A DNA stretch of 64,000 nt from Panonychus citri (Eukaryota; Arthropoda; Arachnida; Trombidiformes; Tetranychidae). The notes beneath the pieces are model-generated. The model was given only the letters and a program-made list of their open reading frames with translations, had not been told where the DNA came from and did no database searches. Below, piece by piece: positions 12,355 through 27,400 of the stretch (the stretch's first letter is position 1; every line of letters begins with the position of its first letter). The DNA lies in the NCBI RefSeq assembly GCF_014898815.1, contig NW_026515528.1, forward strand, positions 1-64,000, in the 5' to 3' direction. The position numbers and the translations under genes were made by a program.

Positions 12355-15223
12355 ATACATACATTGTACATTTAGACAAATGCATTTAAGATAATCTATT
12401 CCCCCTGAACTTATACTCTGATTATTATTATTAACATCATGATGGATGAACATTAATTCAATTCCAATCATTATACTGTTGTAATAATGAGGAGAAAAAT
12501 ATTAATCATAGTTTCATAAATCATGTTGATCCAGAATGTAAAGGTTGCGATTTTTTTGTTCAATCTCCCTGTTGTATATCTGCTCTCATGTTTCATGAAG
12601 GATTTTTTTTTCAATTTTCATATTTCACATTCATGATCAGTCTCATGTTTAACTAATTATCATCATCATGGATCAATAACAATTTTAATTGTCTTTAATT
12701 TTTCCCTATTGTTATTATTATGGTTACACAAATCATTTTCTCCATTGATATTGCTTGTAATATTAATATTTTTTACAGAGACCAAAGTTTTTTTTTAACT
12801 GCTTACAATCAGAATGATTAACTTGATGATGATGAGGATGATGATTAACCCTTTCCATGCTCTAATTTATATTATCATTTCATACTAATCATTATAATCA
12901 TTGTGCTATCTTTTCCTTTGTGATAATGATTAATATAATTATCACGTTCCAAGTTTATCAAAAGTTCATGAATGATCAGTAACTGAATAGCAACTAGTGA
13001 GTAAACCAGATGATAATAAATTTTATATCATTAGATGATGATGAGGTTTGATCATGCTCTTCAATGATATTTACTTATCATCATCATCATCATCATGGTG
13101 GTAAGGAGGGAGGGAATGATGATAATAATGATGATGATGGTCGTGGTGATAATAGGAACCATTAACTACTCACAGGTTAATTGAATCAATGGTTTTTAAT
13201 TGTAAATTAATTTTCGCAAATTTCATGATCATATAATAATAATGAATGAATTGAAATACATGTATCTTCATCCTCAATCAGAACTTTTTTTTTGTTATTC
13301 AAACTTTATATGATAATATTAACCATGAATTTTAGTTCCAATATCATTCAGGAAATAGCTATCAGAGTAATTACCGTTTTTTACTTGTCTCTCTCTCTCA
13401 TTTTGTACACCCTAATTAGCTTTTACCAGTTAACTGATTATGATGATGATGATGATGCTGATCAAAGTTAATTATATTCACAATTTGTAATTTAATAACT
13501 AACTTTTTATTTCCATCAGCCTTCCTGAACATTACTACATGTAATATGAAACAGTTTTAACATCATAATCTGCTAATATCCATGAGATATTCACATAAAT
13601 AAGTAAAGATAATTTAATGTTTAACATGAGAGAAAGTTATGATTTTAATAATCAAATTTATCATCAATGTTTTAAGCAGAATAAGATGAGAAAAAAAGAT
13701 AAACACAATTCAGAATTGTGAAAAACAATGATACTAAAAGATTCAAGTAATTAACTTAATTATCATCATCTTATCTTATCATGATTATTGTGAAATTTAC
13801 ACAATATTATCTTCATTATAACCTTACACTTGCTTGATTCATCTATTAATACCATCACCATGAACACATAATCAACTAATATTATATGTATAAGTTACAA
13901 AAGAAAATGAATAAAAATGTAATAGTAATAAGTAAATGAATGAATCATGAAACAAAATCTGATCAGTTGAAATGCTGATTATGAAAATGTTACTCTTTTG
14001 TTCATGATAAAATGCTATGAATTAACAGTAACAATTGAAATTGATATCATCATCATCATCATCATCATGAGAATTACATTTAATACAAATTATTGCATAA
14101 ATTAGATGAAGCTTTAAATCTAATTATTATTGTTGGGATGAAGAAAAAAAAAGATGAAAGCAAAAGAGGCAGAAGAAAAAGATGAAGATGATAATGATGA
14201 TAATGAAGATGATAATGAAATGAGTGATGCTTCAATGAGATTTTAATATATATTCCCAGTTTTTTTTCATCCTCATCCTCATCTCCATCTCTATCCAGCA
14301 CAAACGCATCATTTTAATCATTTTTCTAATTGAATTGTAACTTGAATGGCCAGATTATTATGATGATGAAGATAATGATGATAATGATAATGATCATTTG
14401 ATAAAGTTGATTATACTTTTTTTTTCTTCCTTGTTGTTGTTCAATAGTATTAAATGTAATCTAATATGATAAAAGTTAACCATTGTTGCTGTTAATGATG
14501 ATCAATTGATTATCCATGGGATAGTTTTTCATTCATTGTTGATAGTAAATCAAGTAAACTTTTTCAATTGCAATCACAGCGTCCAACAAGTTAATGATAA
14601 TTTAATGAATAATTATAAGTATATTATTATTACATGAAAAATACTTACATATAATTCACATAAGTGTAATAAATTTATGCACATTTATCAAGTTCAAATG
14701 TCGTCAATGATAAATTGTTGCATACCCATGTAGTATTTAGTAATATCTGAAGAGAAGGTGAGGAAAAAAAAGTAAATATAATATATATATATGAGAGAGT
14801 ATCTCAATTTGTCTACAGGGAATTGATTCTGTAGTTTAGTTGAATGATTTTCTATGAGATATACATTATATTGGTCTATGAATTAGTCAAGTCAATGTCT
14901 CATATTGAGATTTTTTTTTCTCTTCTTATTCTTCTTCCTCTTGTTCTGTATATGTATCATCATCTTTGACAATGAAACATTGATTGATACTTGTCATCAT
15001 GCACAATAGAATATGAACATTAAAATGGATTACATAATGATAATCAGTTGACGATAATTTAATTAACTGTGTCCAATCGGTTGATATAATTATATACTTG
15101 ATCATCAGAACTCAAAGTTACCATTCAAATCGTAATTTTATCTAATCTCTCATTTCAAACTCTCTCTCTCTCTCTTCACTTACTCATTTGATTCAATTCC
15201 AAGCTTCACATCACATATATACA

Positions 15224-15451
15224 ATGGGAAAAGATCAACTTTCAATCAACTGGTTAACTTATAATGATAATAGTTTCAGTTCGTTAAATGAAGATAATCA
15301 AATTGACTCTTCTTCCTTTACTTTTTTTGTCCTTCTCTTCCTCCTTGTTGCCTTTTCCTTTTTTATCATCATGGGTCTATTAATGTGTATATATTCATTG
15401 AGCATAGAGAAAGAGAGAATGATAATGAGCCAAATTCTGTCAATGTTCTGA
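15224..15451 (+). CDS. Candidate small membrane ORF, 75 aa
   Basis: From ATG at 15224 (context ACAATGG) the frame gives a polar N-terminus of about 30 residues, one strongly hydrophobic segment at about 31-57 and a short charged tail. No homology is recognised. A pyrimidine-rich stretch would also give such a hydrophobic segment by chance, so this is a weak candidate, listed because the N-terminal part is not low-complexity. Confidence 0.15.
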   Translation: MGKDQLSINWLTYNDNSFSSLNEDNQIDSSSFTFFVLLFLLVAFSFFIIMGLLMCIYSLSIEKERMIMSQILSMF

Positions 15452-16133
15452 GACATTGCTGGGAGGTGGAATTAGTCGGTGGGATGTGATCGAGAGAGAA
15501 AAATGCACTGGGACACAATTCTCAGTTGTTGGAGTTTTTTTTTCTCTTGCCATTTCTTTTTTTTTCTCAAGCTCCTTCTTCCTGTCTTTTCCTATGTGAT
15601 GGTACTTTTACTTGTGATGCTGTCTAATGAAAAGAAACGGAAATGAAGTAAATTGAGGTAGAGAAGCTTTTCTCTTTTTTTCTCTTTAACCTCTGGACAG
15701 TTCTCTCAACTGTCACCAAGAGTTAAAATAATATATGAAAAGTGACCAGTTACTATTATACAAAATACTAGCATAAGTTAAAGTTTAATAAACATTTTTC
15801 TCTTAAATAGGAGAAATTATTTCTCTCTTGATGATTGAATACCAATCCCTGATGGTTCTGGTTGTGTCCACTTGTTATCCTTTATTATTATTCTCTATTT
15901 TTCATCTTCACCATTCTCTATAGCTATAAACAGAGCCATTCGCCACCTATTGTGACCATTATGGGCTGAACATTGATTCCCATTCGATAGCCTTTCAATT
16001 GTAACAACTTGTAACACCTTCTTATTATTTGCTCATTTTGAGCTCCTTTGGACATAATCTAAATGTCTTCATCCTTTCAAGATGCTGAAAATTATCTTTA
16101 AACCTAATACTTATATAAGTTTCCGCTTCCTTC

Positions 16134-16136
<3 letters not shown>

Positions 16137-16175
<39 letters not shown>
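16137..16175. repeat. (TC)n microsatellite
   Basis: Pure TC tract of about 39 bp followed by TTTCTTTCTC. Confidence 0.95.
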
Positions 16176-16181
<6 letters not shown>

Positions 16182-17701
16182 CTCTTTTATCTTTCAATTT
16201 TTCTCTCTCCCTCCTTCCACCAACACCGAAACTCATCAAGAGTCACTTTCATCATTGATGATTATCTTCTATCAGCATCATGATGATGAAATTTTCCTGC
16301 CAATCTTAAGATTCTCTCTGCGTTTTTCCTTTACTTTTTTTGTTCAATAAGATTTTTGTTTCTCTCTTTTCTCATATATATTTATTTTCCTTCCCTTTGG
16401 TTTACTGATGATTCCTCTTTTTATTCCTTAGCTTGCAAACTTACAACTGATTTGTGCTCATTCCCTTCATCATCATTGTTGGATAATACAATTGAAATTA
16501 ATTTGAGTGATGATTGTTTGACCTAATGGGACACTAATCTAATTTACTTATAACCAATTCAATTTAATTTTTAGCTGATATATAGAAATGGGAAGAAAAA
16601 GAGAGATGCAAGATTTAGGAAGAGATGATGAGGGATGATGAGAAGAATGAGAATGATGATGATGAAATAGAAGAAGAGGAATAAGAAGATGAGAATGAAG
16701 ATGAACGATTCTCTTTCTGTTTATGCTACCAATTTTGGTGGAAGAGATGAAGAAGAAGAAGAAGAAGAGAGAGAGAGAGAGAATTACGCTATTTTTTCCA
16801 AAATCTTACAAAGTAAATGTTACAAACTCGTAAATGTAATGATAATATAATAGTTACACTAGAACACCACTAACTTTACTTTTCTCTTTGTTTTTTTCTC
16901 TCTAACCATCATCAGAATCTAGAATCATCAACTATTGTTGGATTAAAGGAATGAAACATTTTGTCAGGTCACTGGTCCTGAGAAAATGATAAGAACATGT
17001 TGATTTATCATCTCTTTTTCAACAAATTCTGAAGATCAGGGAGAGTAAGTAAAATGGTCAAATTCATTTAAGAAGAAAAAGAAAATAGTAATATGATGAA
17101 TCATGAAAATATCATCGACTTCAATCATGGGATTGAAGCTATTAATAATAGAAACCATTACATATTTAAATTCTGATCTAATTGTTGCAGAATCGAAAAT
17201 ACAATTTAAATTTATATTAATAAATAACAGTTCTATTTTCCAGACAAACAATCAACTAGATTGAACATGTTCTTAATACATAATTTGATATTAAAACAAT
17301 TAAACTGATTGATTTGATGGTAATCAGAATAATTACTCATTCTCATCTAATTTTGATGAATAGATGATCATTTTTATAAATTAAATATATTGCAACTATT
17401 TTATATTAATTTTTCCCCCTCTGCTATCAAATAGCTGTTTGGATTTTTTTCTTTTTCTGAACTTTAGCAAATCAATTTATCAACTATTAGCAATTTAATG
17501 GTGTAAATCATAATTTACAATATGAAATATATGGTTTAGGCTGTTTCTTATATAAATCTAAAGTCTATCAAGTTAGCAGAGAAAGTTGAGATTCTGTCAA
17601 CTCTTTGTACAGCATTAGCATTATTATATTATTATTACATGATAAAGTTTGAGTGGTAAAAATTGATTATGTCAATCAAACAAGTAAATAAGTAAATAGT
17701 G

Positions 17702-17704
<3 letters not shown>

Positions 17705-17735
<31 letters not shown>
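17705..17735. repeat. (GA)n microsatellite
   Basis: Pure GA tract. Confidence 0.95.
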
Positions 17736-17738
<3 letters not shown>

Positions 17739-18730
17739 CTGAAAATATGGAAACAGAATAGGAAGAAGAAAATTTTTATAAAAAAAAGTTCATAAAGATG
17801 AATAGGAAAAGGAAGAGGAAAGAAAAATTTATATTAGACAAGTTATAAGAAGAAGGAAACAAATTAAAGTAAAACAATTGAACCTTATTACATGATAGAA
17901 GATTGAAATTGAATTGGATTGAAATTCTCATGATGATGGTGATGAGGCTGATTGATTTAAGAAAACACTTAACAATTGAATTTCTATTGAATTATTGTTG
18001 ATGTTTTGGTTTTCAGAGCAACCTCTCGTCTTGTTGATTCACATTGATGGGATACTACTTGTTATGTATCGGATTTTATTACTCGTTAGTGTGGGCTATT
18101 TGACAGGGTGACCAATGATATTTAGAGTTATAACCAAAGAAAATGATGAGACTGGCAGTCAAGGAGCTATTAATAAATAAGTATTGATAAACTAATTGAT
18201 AAAAGAGCATCGTGTCAACCAAATCATCTCTAATCGGATGAAAAGGATAAGTAACAACATAATTCATGTATTTTTGGTACAAATCAAGATGAAAAACTAT
18301 CGGTGTATAAAAATTGGAATCAATTGGAAATTGAATATTGATCATAAACACACACACACATACATACACATGACAATTGTGATGATAATTATAATGTTAA
18401 GATGGAGAGATATTGATAAAGAAGGGGATGAGAATGATTATACAATTATCCAATGAATACCTTGTACATATTATACCATCAAGACACACACTCACTCACA
18501 CACTTCAACCTTCACTTTCAACCTTTTCTATTATTATTATCACCATTATTATATATTGGTTGCTCTTTTTTTTCTTCGCCTTGTTTCAATCTCTCATTTT
18601 ACTGAAAAACTTTTCTGTCATAGACATGCCAACAAAGCGAAAAAGACAATCAATTATAAGTGAATGAATAGATGAAAGAATGAGAGTGGTTAAAGTGAAA
18701 AGAGGGTGTGGATGGATGAGGATGCAAAAT

Positions 18731-18733
<3 letters not shown>

Positions 18734-18772
<39 letters not shown>
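18734..18772. repeat. (GA)n microsatellite
   Basis: Pure GA tract. Confidence 0.95.
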
Positions 18773-18776
<4 letters not shown>

Positions 18777-20057
18777 AAAAATGAATGAAATTTGAGATTT
18801 TTCTGTGTAAAAATATGATGAAGGCAAGAAAAAAAAATAACAGAGAGAAAGAAAATTATAACAATGATAATATTTAATAATTCAATCTCATCTAAACATT
18901 ATTACCATTATTAATAATGAATAATAGTGTATTAACATTATCGGAAAACATTATCATCATCATCATGTATCCAAAATATGAATAGTTTACATTTAAACTG
19001 AACACCCTGCAAACACATGCATTCAAATTCAATTATCAATATTGATTAGCTTAATTGATTTTATTGATGATTCTTCCCCCATTCCCATCAACAATTTACT
19101 ATTTCTTATATGCATACATGTGTAAAAGTATTGAATTGCTGTTATTTGCATTGTGAATTATATAAATCATGGCTCAGAATTATATTATTATTATTCTAGG
19201 AAAAATTATCAACAAGGAGAAAGAAAAAACAAAAGACTTGAGATACATGGTGTTTACATGATATCGAATGAAATTACACTCAATGAGATTGATATTTTCC
19301 TTTACAGTGTGAGGATTCCGTATCTCTGGCTTTGAATTGTGGTTACAGTTGATGACGAGAATGATGATAATTCAGTGATTGCAAGAATTGGGATGAGAAA
19401 AGTTTACTTTATCAATACACAAGTAAAATATATAATAAATACACTACTAGTATATTTGTGTTTACATATTTTACAATTGGATGCACTTATCCGCAAGGTA
19501 AAATGAAAATGATGATGATGATGAGGATGAAGATGAAGATGAAGAAAATGATGATGATGATGAACAGAGTGAGGATTATTATTATTATTGCTGTTGCTTC
19601 AGTATTATCATTATATATTGTGAACGAAATGATAATAATAATCAAACCAAAGGGAAGAAAAATTGAGATTCTTATCTTGTCTATTTCTTTTTACTTTTAG
19701 TGATTGTATGTTTGTCTCCCACATCTCAACCAATGTGTGTGTGTGTTGTTTCAAAATGTTGTAATCGCTTGGGGGCTTTTTTCTGTTTCCTCTTTTTTTG
19801 CCTCTAAACCTTCCACTTCCACTTCCTCTTTTACGTTTTGCTTGTTTTCTGCTGATTTTGTTTATTGTTTAATGTCATTTTCAATGAATATAATATAATA
19901 ATAATGTTAGAGTAAATCATGACGCATTAAAATGCAAGAATGTACTTTGTCAAGGTACATTAATTCAAGATATAAGCAGAAAGATTTGACATGAGAAAGA
20001 GAGACTAGTGGGAATCTTTTTCATGAGAGATGTACAAGGAGATAAATAAAAAAAGGT

Positions 20058-20058
<1 letters not shown>

Positions 20059-20092
<34 letters not shown>
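20059..20092. repeat. (CT)n microsatellite
   Basis: Pure CT tract followed by two AGCTCTCTCTCT variants. Confidence 0.95.
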
Positions 20093-20093
<1 letters not shown>

Positions 20094-23000
20094 GCTCTCT
20101 CTCTAGCTCTCTCTCTAATGTGATGAGCTTCATGTCTTTCTAATGATGACGAGCGAAATTATCATGATCGTCATTTTGACGATAATTTTGATGATTTGAA
20201 CTAAATAAAAACGAAGCATTTTTTTTCTTCAAGTACTTGATAATACTAAAGAAGTTTGATATCTAAAAGAATATAAAATGAACGATATTCTCGAATACAT
20301 TTAACATTCATATTCCTAACCATTAGCTGGTAAACTTACTGATTTAGTTCAATTGTTTGCTCATCTGTTTATCATACCTGCCGGCGATGCTTACCCGATA
20401 TTATCATTTGAGGTAGAGTTTCAAGTTAAATCAAATCAGACAGAGTTAAGGTTAACTTTTAGGAAGGAAGAGAAAAAAAGAAAAAGTTCAAATCAGAAAT
20501 CGAGAGAGAAAAAGTATTATAATAGTTAGGGAAATGAGAAAAGAATAAAAAAGATTTTCGAAACTCTAAAAATCGAAAATCTCGAAAAAAAAAGAATCGA
20601 AATCTTCTATTGTGGTAAATGGTGGAGAATATTTTCATCTTATTGATAGGTCCATGATCTTGCTACATGTTGATGACGATGAAAATGAAGAAGATGATGA
20701 TAATAATGAAAAGTGGTTTGATTTAATTACGATTTGATCAAATATCGTCAATGGTGATATCATCATCAATTCAGTTAATACAAACAAGTCAATGGTAATG
20801 ATAATAAGCATTGACAGTGATTCGAGATCAAACTTTTAATCATCATAGTTGTGTCTTTATCTTCAATCTATTTTGTCGTATTCCTCTAACTTGACCTCCT
20901 CTACATCTTCATCCACCAGCATCACTATGTCCGATATTATCTATCCACTGTGTGATAGTATATATGATGGAATTGAATTAATCAAAATTCTGTTGAAAGA
21001 AATATAATAAAAGATAAAATGTTATGATGGTGTGTAATGATATTATCATTACTATTATTAGTATTAGTTTATTGTCAATGGTCATAACATGATGGTCAGA
21101 ATCGGAAATCTTTTCTCTCTCTCTCTCTCTCTCTCTTGCTTATTTCGCCCACTAAGCATTTGTTTGTTTATTTTTCATCTTTCCCTCTTCGTATTGAGAT
21201 AATAATACATTGAGACGTAACACTAATGCTCAGTGGTTTCAACTTTATTTGATTTAAATAACTTCTTATGCTTTGATCCGTTCCTGTAATCTTTATTTTC
21301 CTCATCTCTCTCTTTTTCTGTTCTCATCATCATCATATTATCTCTCTCTCTCTTCTCTCTTTCTCTGTCCTTTTTCTCTACTATCAAGGCTAAATGGTCA
21401 AGAATAGATCAATCTAGAAGACACTTTCCTCTGTCTTCCACTTTCTCAACGATAGATCACAATCAGAGTAAAGTGACTTCATCTGTCACTTATTTCATTC
21501 TGACATTTTGTTATTATTTGTTTCTTTATTTTGGACTCTCTCTCTTTCTCTCTCTCTTATTGTGCCCTTAATCTAACTCACAGTAATACTTTTCTCTCTT
21601 TCTGTTTTCATTCTTGACCTATCATGAACTTCCCTCTCCCCTTAAGGGAAATGATTACCAGAGTTTTCATCAACCTGCGGTTTCGTGGTGAAACTTATGA
21701 AATCTTAAGAATCCTACAAGTTCATCATTATATTATAATTTATACCGTATTATATATGCAATAAGCTTAAGTTTAGAATGAAAAAATTGTATCATCTCCT
21801 TTAGTCTCATCAACTTGATTTCCATCATGTTTAAATATCAAACTATTTGGTTCATGGTAAGGATTGAGAATATACCAAAAAGAACAAAAAAAAACTTTTA
21901 CATAGATTATCTTGTTTAACGTAATTGCATCTTCATGATATAAAATCCATGAAAATGATAACTAGCATGACACTTACTCATGATGAGATAAAATTATCAA
22001 AATGCTATAACGAGTAAATCGGATAAAGAAAATGTTTCTCTCTCTCACTCTCACTTAGGTACATAATAATATCCATACATTTACATAAACAAAAAGTAAT
22101 CTAGAGAAAATATCTGTCATATGTATAAAAGAATATAAGGAAAATCGAAAAAGAATAAGATGACAAATGGAATTGCATATTTTTCCTGATATCTTGAGAA
22201 AAAAAAGAAAAAAAAACCGTTTCGTGAGAGTTTCAAAGAGTTTTCTTTCTCTAACCCAAACATGAATAAAATTCTCATTCTATCGGAATTTCCAAGAAAA
22301 AAAGAAGAAGAAAAATAGAAATAAGTTTGATGCTAGATTAAGATGTAACTCGAAATGTTATTTCATTTAATAGTGAACAATATTGATATTTTGACATTTT
22401 CTCTTCTCTTATCCAACTAATCATCCCTTTAAGTAAAAAGACAGATATTATATGGGGATAAACTGTTATTCTTAATGATGAAGATAATGATGATAATTGA
22501 TATTGATGATGATTATGAGGTTGAAAGGAATGGTACAAAAGTTGATGGCAGAAAGAGGGAAAAAGTTTATAATCTTGATACATTATCAACGTTAAATGTT
22601 ATCCAGACATAGAAAATGTGATCTAGTTTTGCTTGATTTTCTCTCTCTCTTGGCTTTTGACGAAGAACTTTTTCCAAGCTGTTTCAGGGTTAATTCAATA
22701 AGTATTCAGTCTGTGTTGAAGATTCTTTAAGAAGTTGATTCAATCAAAGTTCTGGGATGCATGAGATTATCGATTAAATTTGATTCATTTAATTAAACTT
22801 TTACCGTTATGTTTAAGGTGATGGTGGTAGTGGTGAGTGGGTTAGTCAATATTTGATTGAAAAGCTAAAGAGGTGAATGTGATGTAGATGAAAAAAAAGT
22901 AGTAATAGTAAAGTTTAACAAAGAATCTAAAAAGAGAAAAAAGAATGATGATAACATGATCATCATCATGATAGAGAGCGAAGCTCGTGAAAGAGAGAGA

Positions 23001-23976
23001 GAGAATAGTATTGAAGAGATTGAGATATTAGAACATAAATAGAATCAAGAATAGTGAGAGATTTTTTTCGGAATGGGAAGAAACTGAGATAACTTGAGAT
23101 GGGAGAAAAACTAAAGGGTAAAAGATGATGAAAAAAAAATCAGTTTGATCGCATCAACCAGTGTATGAGAAAAGAGCAACAACTTAATAATAATAACAAC
23201 GATTATAAGTTAGAGATGTTATCATGATAATATTTCATCAAGTGCCCTGGGTAATAATAAGCTAACATCATGTCCCATGTTTAATATAAAACTTTTTTCA
23301 TGATTCTTGAGAAATCTCCTTTCATATATTTCTTTACTATTTTTTTCCTTGGTTCTACTCTACCTGAATTCATTGAGGCAAAAACTTTTTCTCTTTATTA
23401 CTGGTGTTGTTCAATCTCAGTGTGTTCGAAAGAGATCTCATGATTCCTGATAATGTTAACTGAAAGTCTTTTCGAAATGAGTTGAACAATAGATTCTAAT
23501 GATTATCAATGATAATATACTTGTAGATGCAAATGATATACCGATTGTTATAAAAATGCAAATACAATATGTAATATTCAAGAAATGGATGCGGTGGGAA
23601 TGGAATGAGATGAGGTAATAAGAGGTAATGAAGCAACAATATCATCATCATCTTCATCATCTCCAAATCTTTTGCTCTTTTCTCACTCTCATTTTCATTC
23701 TTCAATCAGGAAGAAAATAAAGAAGATGAAATCAACTCCTTGATCTTTCATATTTTTGCTCCACTTTCACAATCTTAACCCACTTTTCTTTCAGCTTTTT
23801 ACTGTTATTTATTGTAACTGTTGGTGTTGTTGTCGTGGTTGTTGTTTACTTCAGTTGTGAGTAAAATTCATCAGTTTCATCAGAAGATTAGATTGACATT
23901 ACTTTTCCTTTTTTTCCTTTTCTATTGTTGAATCAATTCTTTTCTTCTATCAACCATTCTCATCAGAAAAAGAAAT

Positions 23977-23978
<2 letters not shown>

Positions 23979-24023
<45 letters not shown>
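23979..24023. repeat. (GA)n microsatellite
   Basis: Pure GA tract of about 45 bp. Confidence 0.95.
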
Positions 24024-24026
<3 letters not shown>

Positions 24027-24424
24027 TTTATTTCCATCCTCATCTTTTTCTCTCTTTTTCATCTCTACCTTTGTATTTTATTCTTACATTTCTTGAACTT
24101 TCTCATTTACCATTATTTTCATTATCATGAATACAAAATATATCTCCTCGTGTGCATAGATTTACTAGCGATCAGAATGATCATCAGTTACTATTAATAA
24201 TATGTGAAAGATGATGAAAAAATATCTCAGCATCATTTTTTTTCTTACAAATTTGAGAAAAGTAAAAAGTTTTGATTGTTTGAATTGAATGGGTAACAAT
24301 CAATTTTTATTCTTATAATATATAATAGTCTATCTACTCTTTCATCATGTTCATCATACTCAATGCAAAATGGTGTAAATTATTTTCCCTGCAACCATTG
24401 GAATCAATGAATCTTTTCTATTGG

Positions 24425-24452
24425 TATCATCATCATCATCATCATCATCATC
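24425..24452. repeat. (ATC)n microsatellite
   Basis: Nine tandem trinucleotide units, the cleanest example of the ATC/GAT repeats found throughout. Confidence 0.93.
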
Positions 24453-27400
24453 TCCAACAATAGGCAAGTGATATAATAATCATACTATTGACCAAAGCGA
24501 AAGTCACAAGTAGACAGTAAAATAAAAAGAGAAAGGAAGAGCATGAGAATGAACGAGATAAAAAAAAACGATTTTCTCAAGTGATGAATTGAAATGAAAT
24601 TGCTCAGTGTTCAGAGTATATGTGTTTATATTCGAGATTCTCAAGTTTTGATGAGTTAATATTACAAAATAAAAGTTGCACTATTGTAAAAGTGAGAGGA
24701 GAGAAAAAAGTTTTATTGATAACCTGTCAATATCTTTCACAAGATATGTAACAAAGATACAAAAATCTAATAACTGACGGTACAATATCTTAATGACATC
24801 TCATCAATTGCAATTCAATCCAATTGACTTTAACGATTACAATCAATCAATATCGTATTAGAACGAAAATGTGGGGTTGAGAAGAGAGAGAGAGAGAGAG
24901 ATTGGATGAAGTTCTAAAGGAAAATCAGGAAAACGTAAAATCGATAATGATTAACATTTGTAACTTTGACTAATCTTTTCTCTTTTCCATCATCATCATT
25001 TCTCTCTCTCTCTCTCGTTTCGTATCCCTACATTTTCTATTCTTGAGCTAATTTTCATTCTCGGTTGGTGAAGAGAAATTATATTTCCACCGTTTGAGTA
25101 ATAATATTATTAGCATCCAGAGACTTGTGTGGAAACAGGTAGTTGTTTGCTCTACTAGTGTATTAGGTATTACCTGGAAATGATGATGAGAAAAAAGAAG
25201 GAGAAAAAAATAAGGTAACAGATTGCATGCTCAGCAAATTGGATAAAATGATTTGTCATCATCATGATAATGAGCTTTGAACTTTATCATATCTTATCTG
25301 AACAACTATTACAATGGATTCACCATGCAAAAATCCCTTATCATGAAACAATAGGTCTCTCTCTCTCTCACACACACACACAACTGAAAACTGCACAGTC
25401 AGAATAAGTGTTTTTGACATTTTTTACATCAACAGAAAAGTGATGATGAAGATTATGGTATGATGCTGCTTCTGATGATGATGATGATGAAGATTGTGAT
25501 GTAAAATAAATAAGCTGAGGGAGAGAAAAGTTTTTACTTGAATGATATAAAAAAAGTGTACAAAAAGATGATGATAAGAGATTGTGAGGATGATATATGT
25601 AAAATTGTATTTACATATCAAAAGTCAAGGTTAAATTATCCTCATCAGGGTAACATGATAATGTTGACAGTTAAATTGTTAACAGATTAATTGACATAAT
25701 TAATTTAATATGGGACAAACGTTTTTCCATTCACATTAAGCTAATCATCCACCATTTTAATTCAAATTTCAAAAATTTCGCTCTCTTTTTTTTTGCTCTT
25801 CCCTTTTTTTTATCAACTCACGTGGAAAAGTATTAATCCCTTGTAAATCTTAATCTTAATCAACTTGACGATAGTATTATCATTATATTGTAATGGTAAA
25901 AGTTTATCATGGTTAATTATATAATCAGTTGATAGCAGTTATCATTCTCATGATGATGATATTTTGTGTAGATAAAGGGATTGAAATTGCTCAACAAGTT
26001 TCCAAATCTACGTTTCATTATTTCAATTGTTTGTGATAATGTTTTTTTCTTACCTTTTTTCCTTCAACATGAAAATGTTATTCCGAGTCATCATCATCTG
26101 TAGATTATCAAAATTTGATGATTGCTGATATTTGGTGGGTATAAATTTATGCAATCATATGAAAAATGCAAAGAAATTGTTGCAATATTGTGGATTTATG
26201 ACTTTTATCTGAACAAATCTCATGAATATTGCATATGGAATAGAATCCTAAAAATGGAATGAAAATTTTTCTCTCTTTTATTTTCAAAAAAAAACAGTTT
26301 TTCTTTTTATTTGAATGTAAGGTCAACAAGGTCGTTCAGTTGTTTGCATTTCATATTTCATAACATTCACCATAAACCATTAGTATAATGATGATAATGA
26401 TGATGATGATGATGACGGTTACGATGATTTTCCATATTCCGTATTTTATTTAATATTCAATTGAACAAAATATATAATTGACTTTACGAAGGGTAAAAAG
26501 TCAAAGAGTAAAAAGAAAATTACATTTAGAATCATTAGTTTCAGGTCAATCCTAGAATATGATACAGAAAATAATCAAGAACATATTGTTGGATCTTAAG
26601 AGAGAAACCGTTATCTTAATGGTTATCAAAGCATAAAATAAGCATTTTCTTTTGTCAATCAGATGATTGTTCATTTTTCTTTCCACCTCCTTTCTTATTC
26701 ATTCTTTATCCTCCCACTTCTCTATTTGTGGACCACAAGAAAATTTTTGCATAACTTTGTGAATGGAAATGATGAGAATGATTTCTTATTGATTATTATC
26801 ATGATTATCTTGATGATGATGATGATGATGATCAACATCAGTATCAGTAAAGAGATGGTGATGATGATGATATTCATGGTAAACGATAGATGATCAATGA
26901 TGTATTCAAAATGAATGGAATCAGCAATCATCTGAACATTTAAAATGCATTTCCTTTGGATGATAATGATGATTATCCTACAGAAGGTACAGTTAGATTA
27001 ATGTTGAGATTTTTTTCCCTCTAACTTTACCATCCAAAACATTCAACATGGGATCTTGAATCTTGTAAGACTGTGCATCCACATCATCATCATCATCATC
27101 ATCATCTCTCTCTCTCTTTCTTTCCCCTTGTCTTACTACTCATGTTGGTGACGATAAATTGTCAACGGAAACATCTTGGTAAAAAAGGCAAAAGGATGAT
27201 GAAAAAATGAAGAGAGAGAGAGAGAAAGAGAGAGGGAGAGATAATGATGGGTTAAATGTTTCGCTGGCTATACTGTTAAAGGAGTAAAAGAGAAGCCAAA
27301 ATGATGCAACGAAAAGACAAGATGATGATGATGATGATCTAAATCATTTACTGAAAAGAAATCATCACTTTGACTCCTGCAGTTTTTCCTCTTCCTTGCC

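Larger units (their letters stand above)
6841..15223. other. Gene-poor, microsatellite-rich stretch
   Basis: I find no supported gene in 8.4 kb. Content is AT-rich sequence with many ATGATG/CATCAT runs, (GA)n at 9178-9223, (TC)n at 10027-10090 and (CA)n at 12331-12354. Open frames over the dinucleotide tracts encode only Leu-Ser or Arg-Glu repeats. The stretch could contain distal control DNA of the scratch gene, which I cannot show. Confidence 0.65.

Noticed and set aside
14041..14070. CRISPR-like regular repeats
   Set aside because: These are plain CAT trinucleotide runs without spacers, and the genome is eukaryotic.
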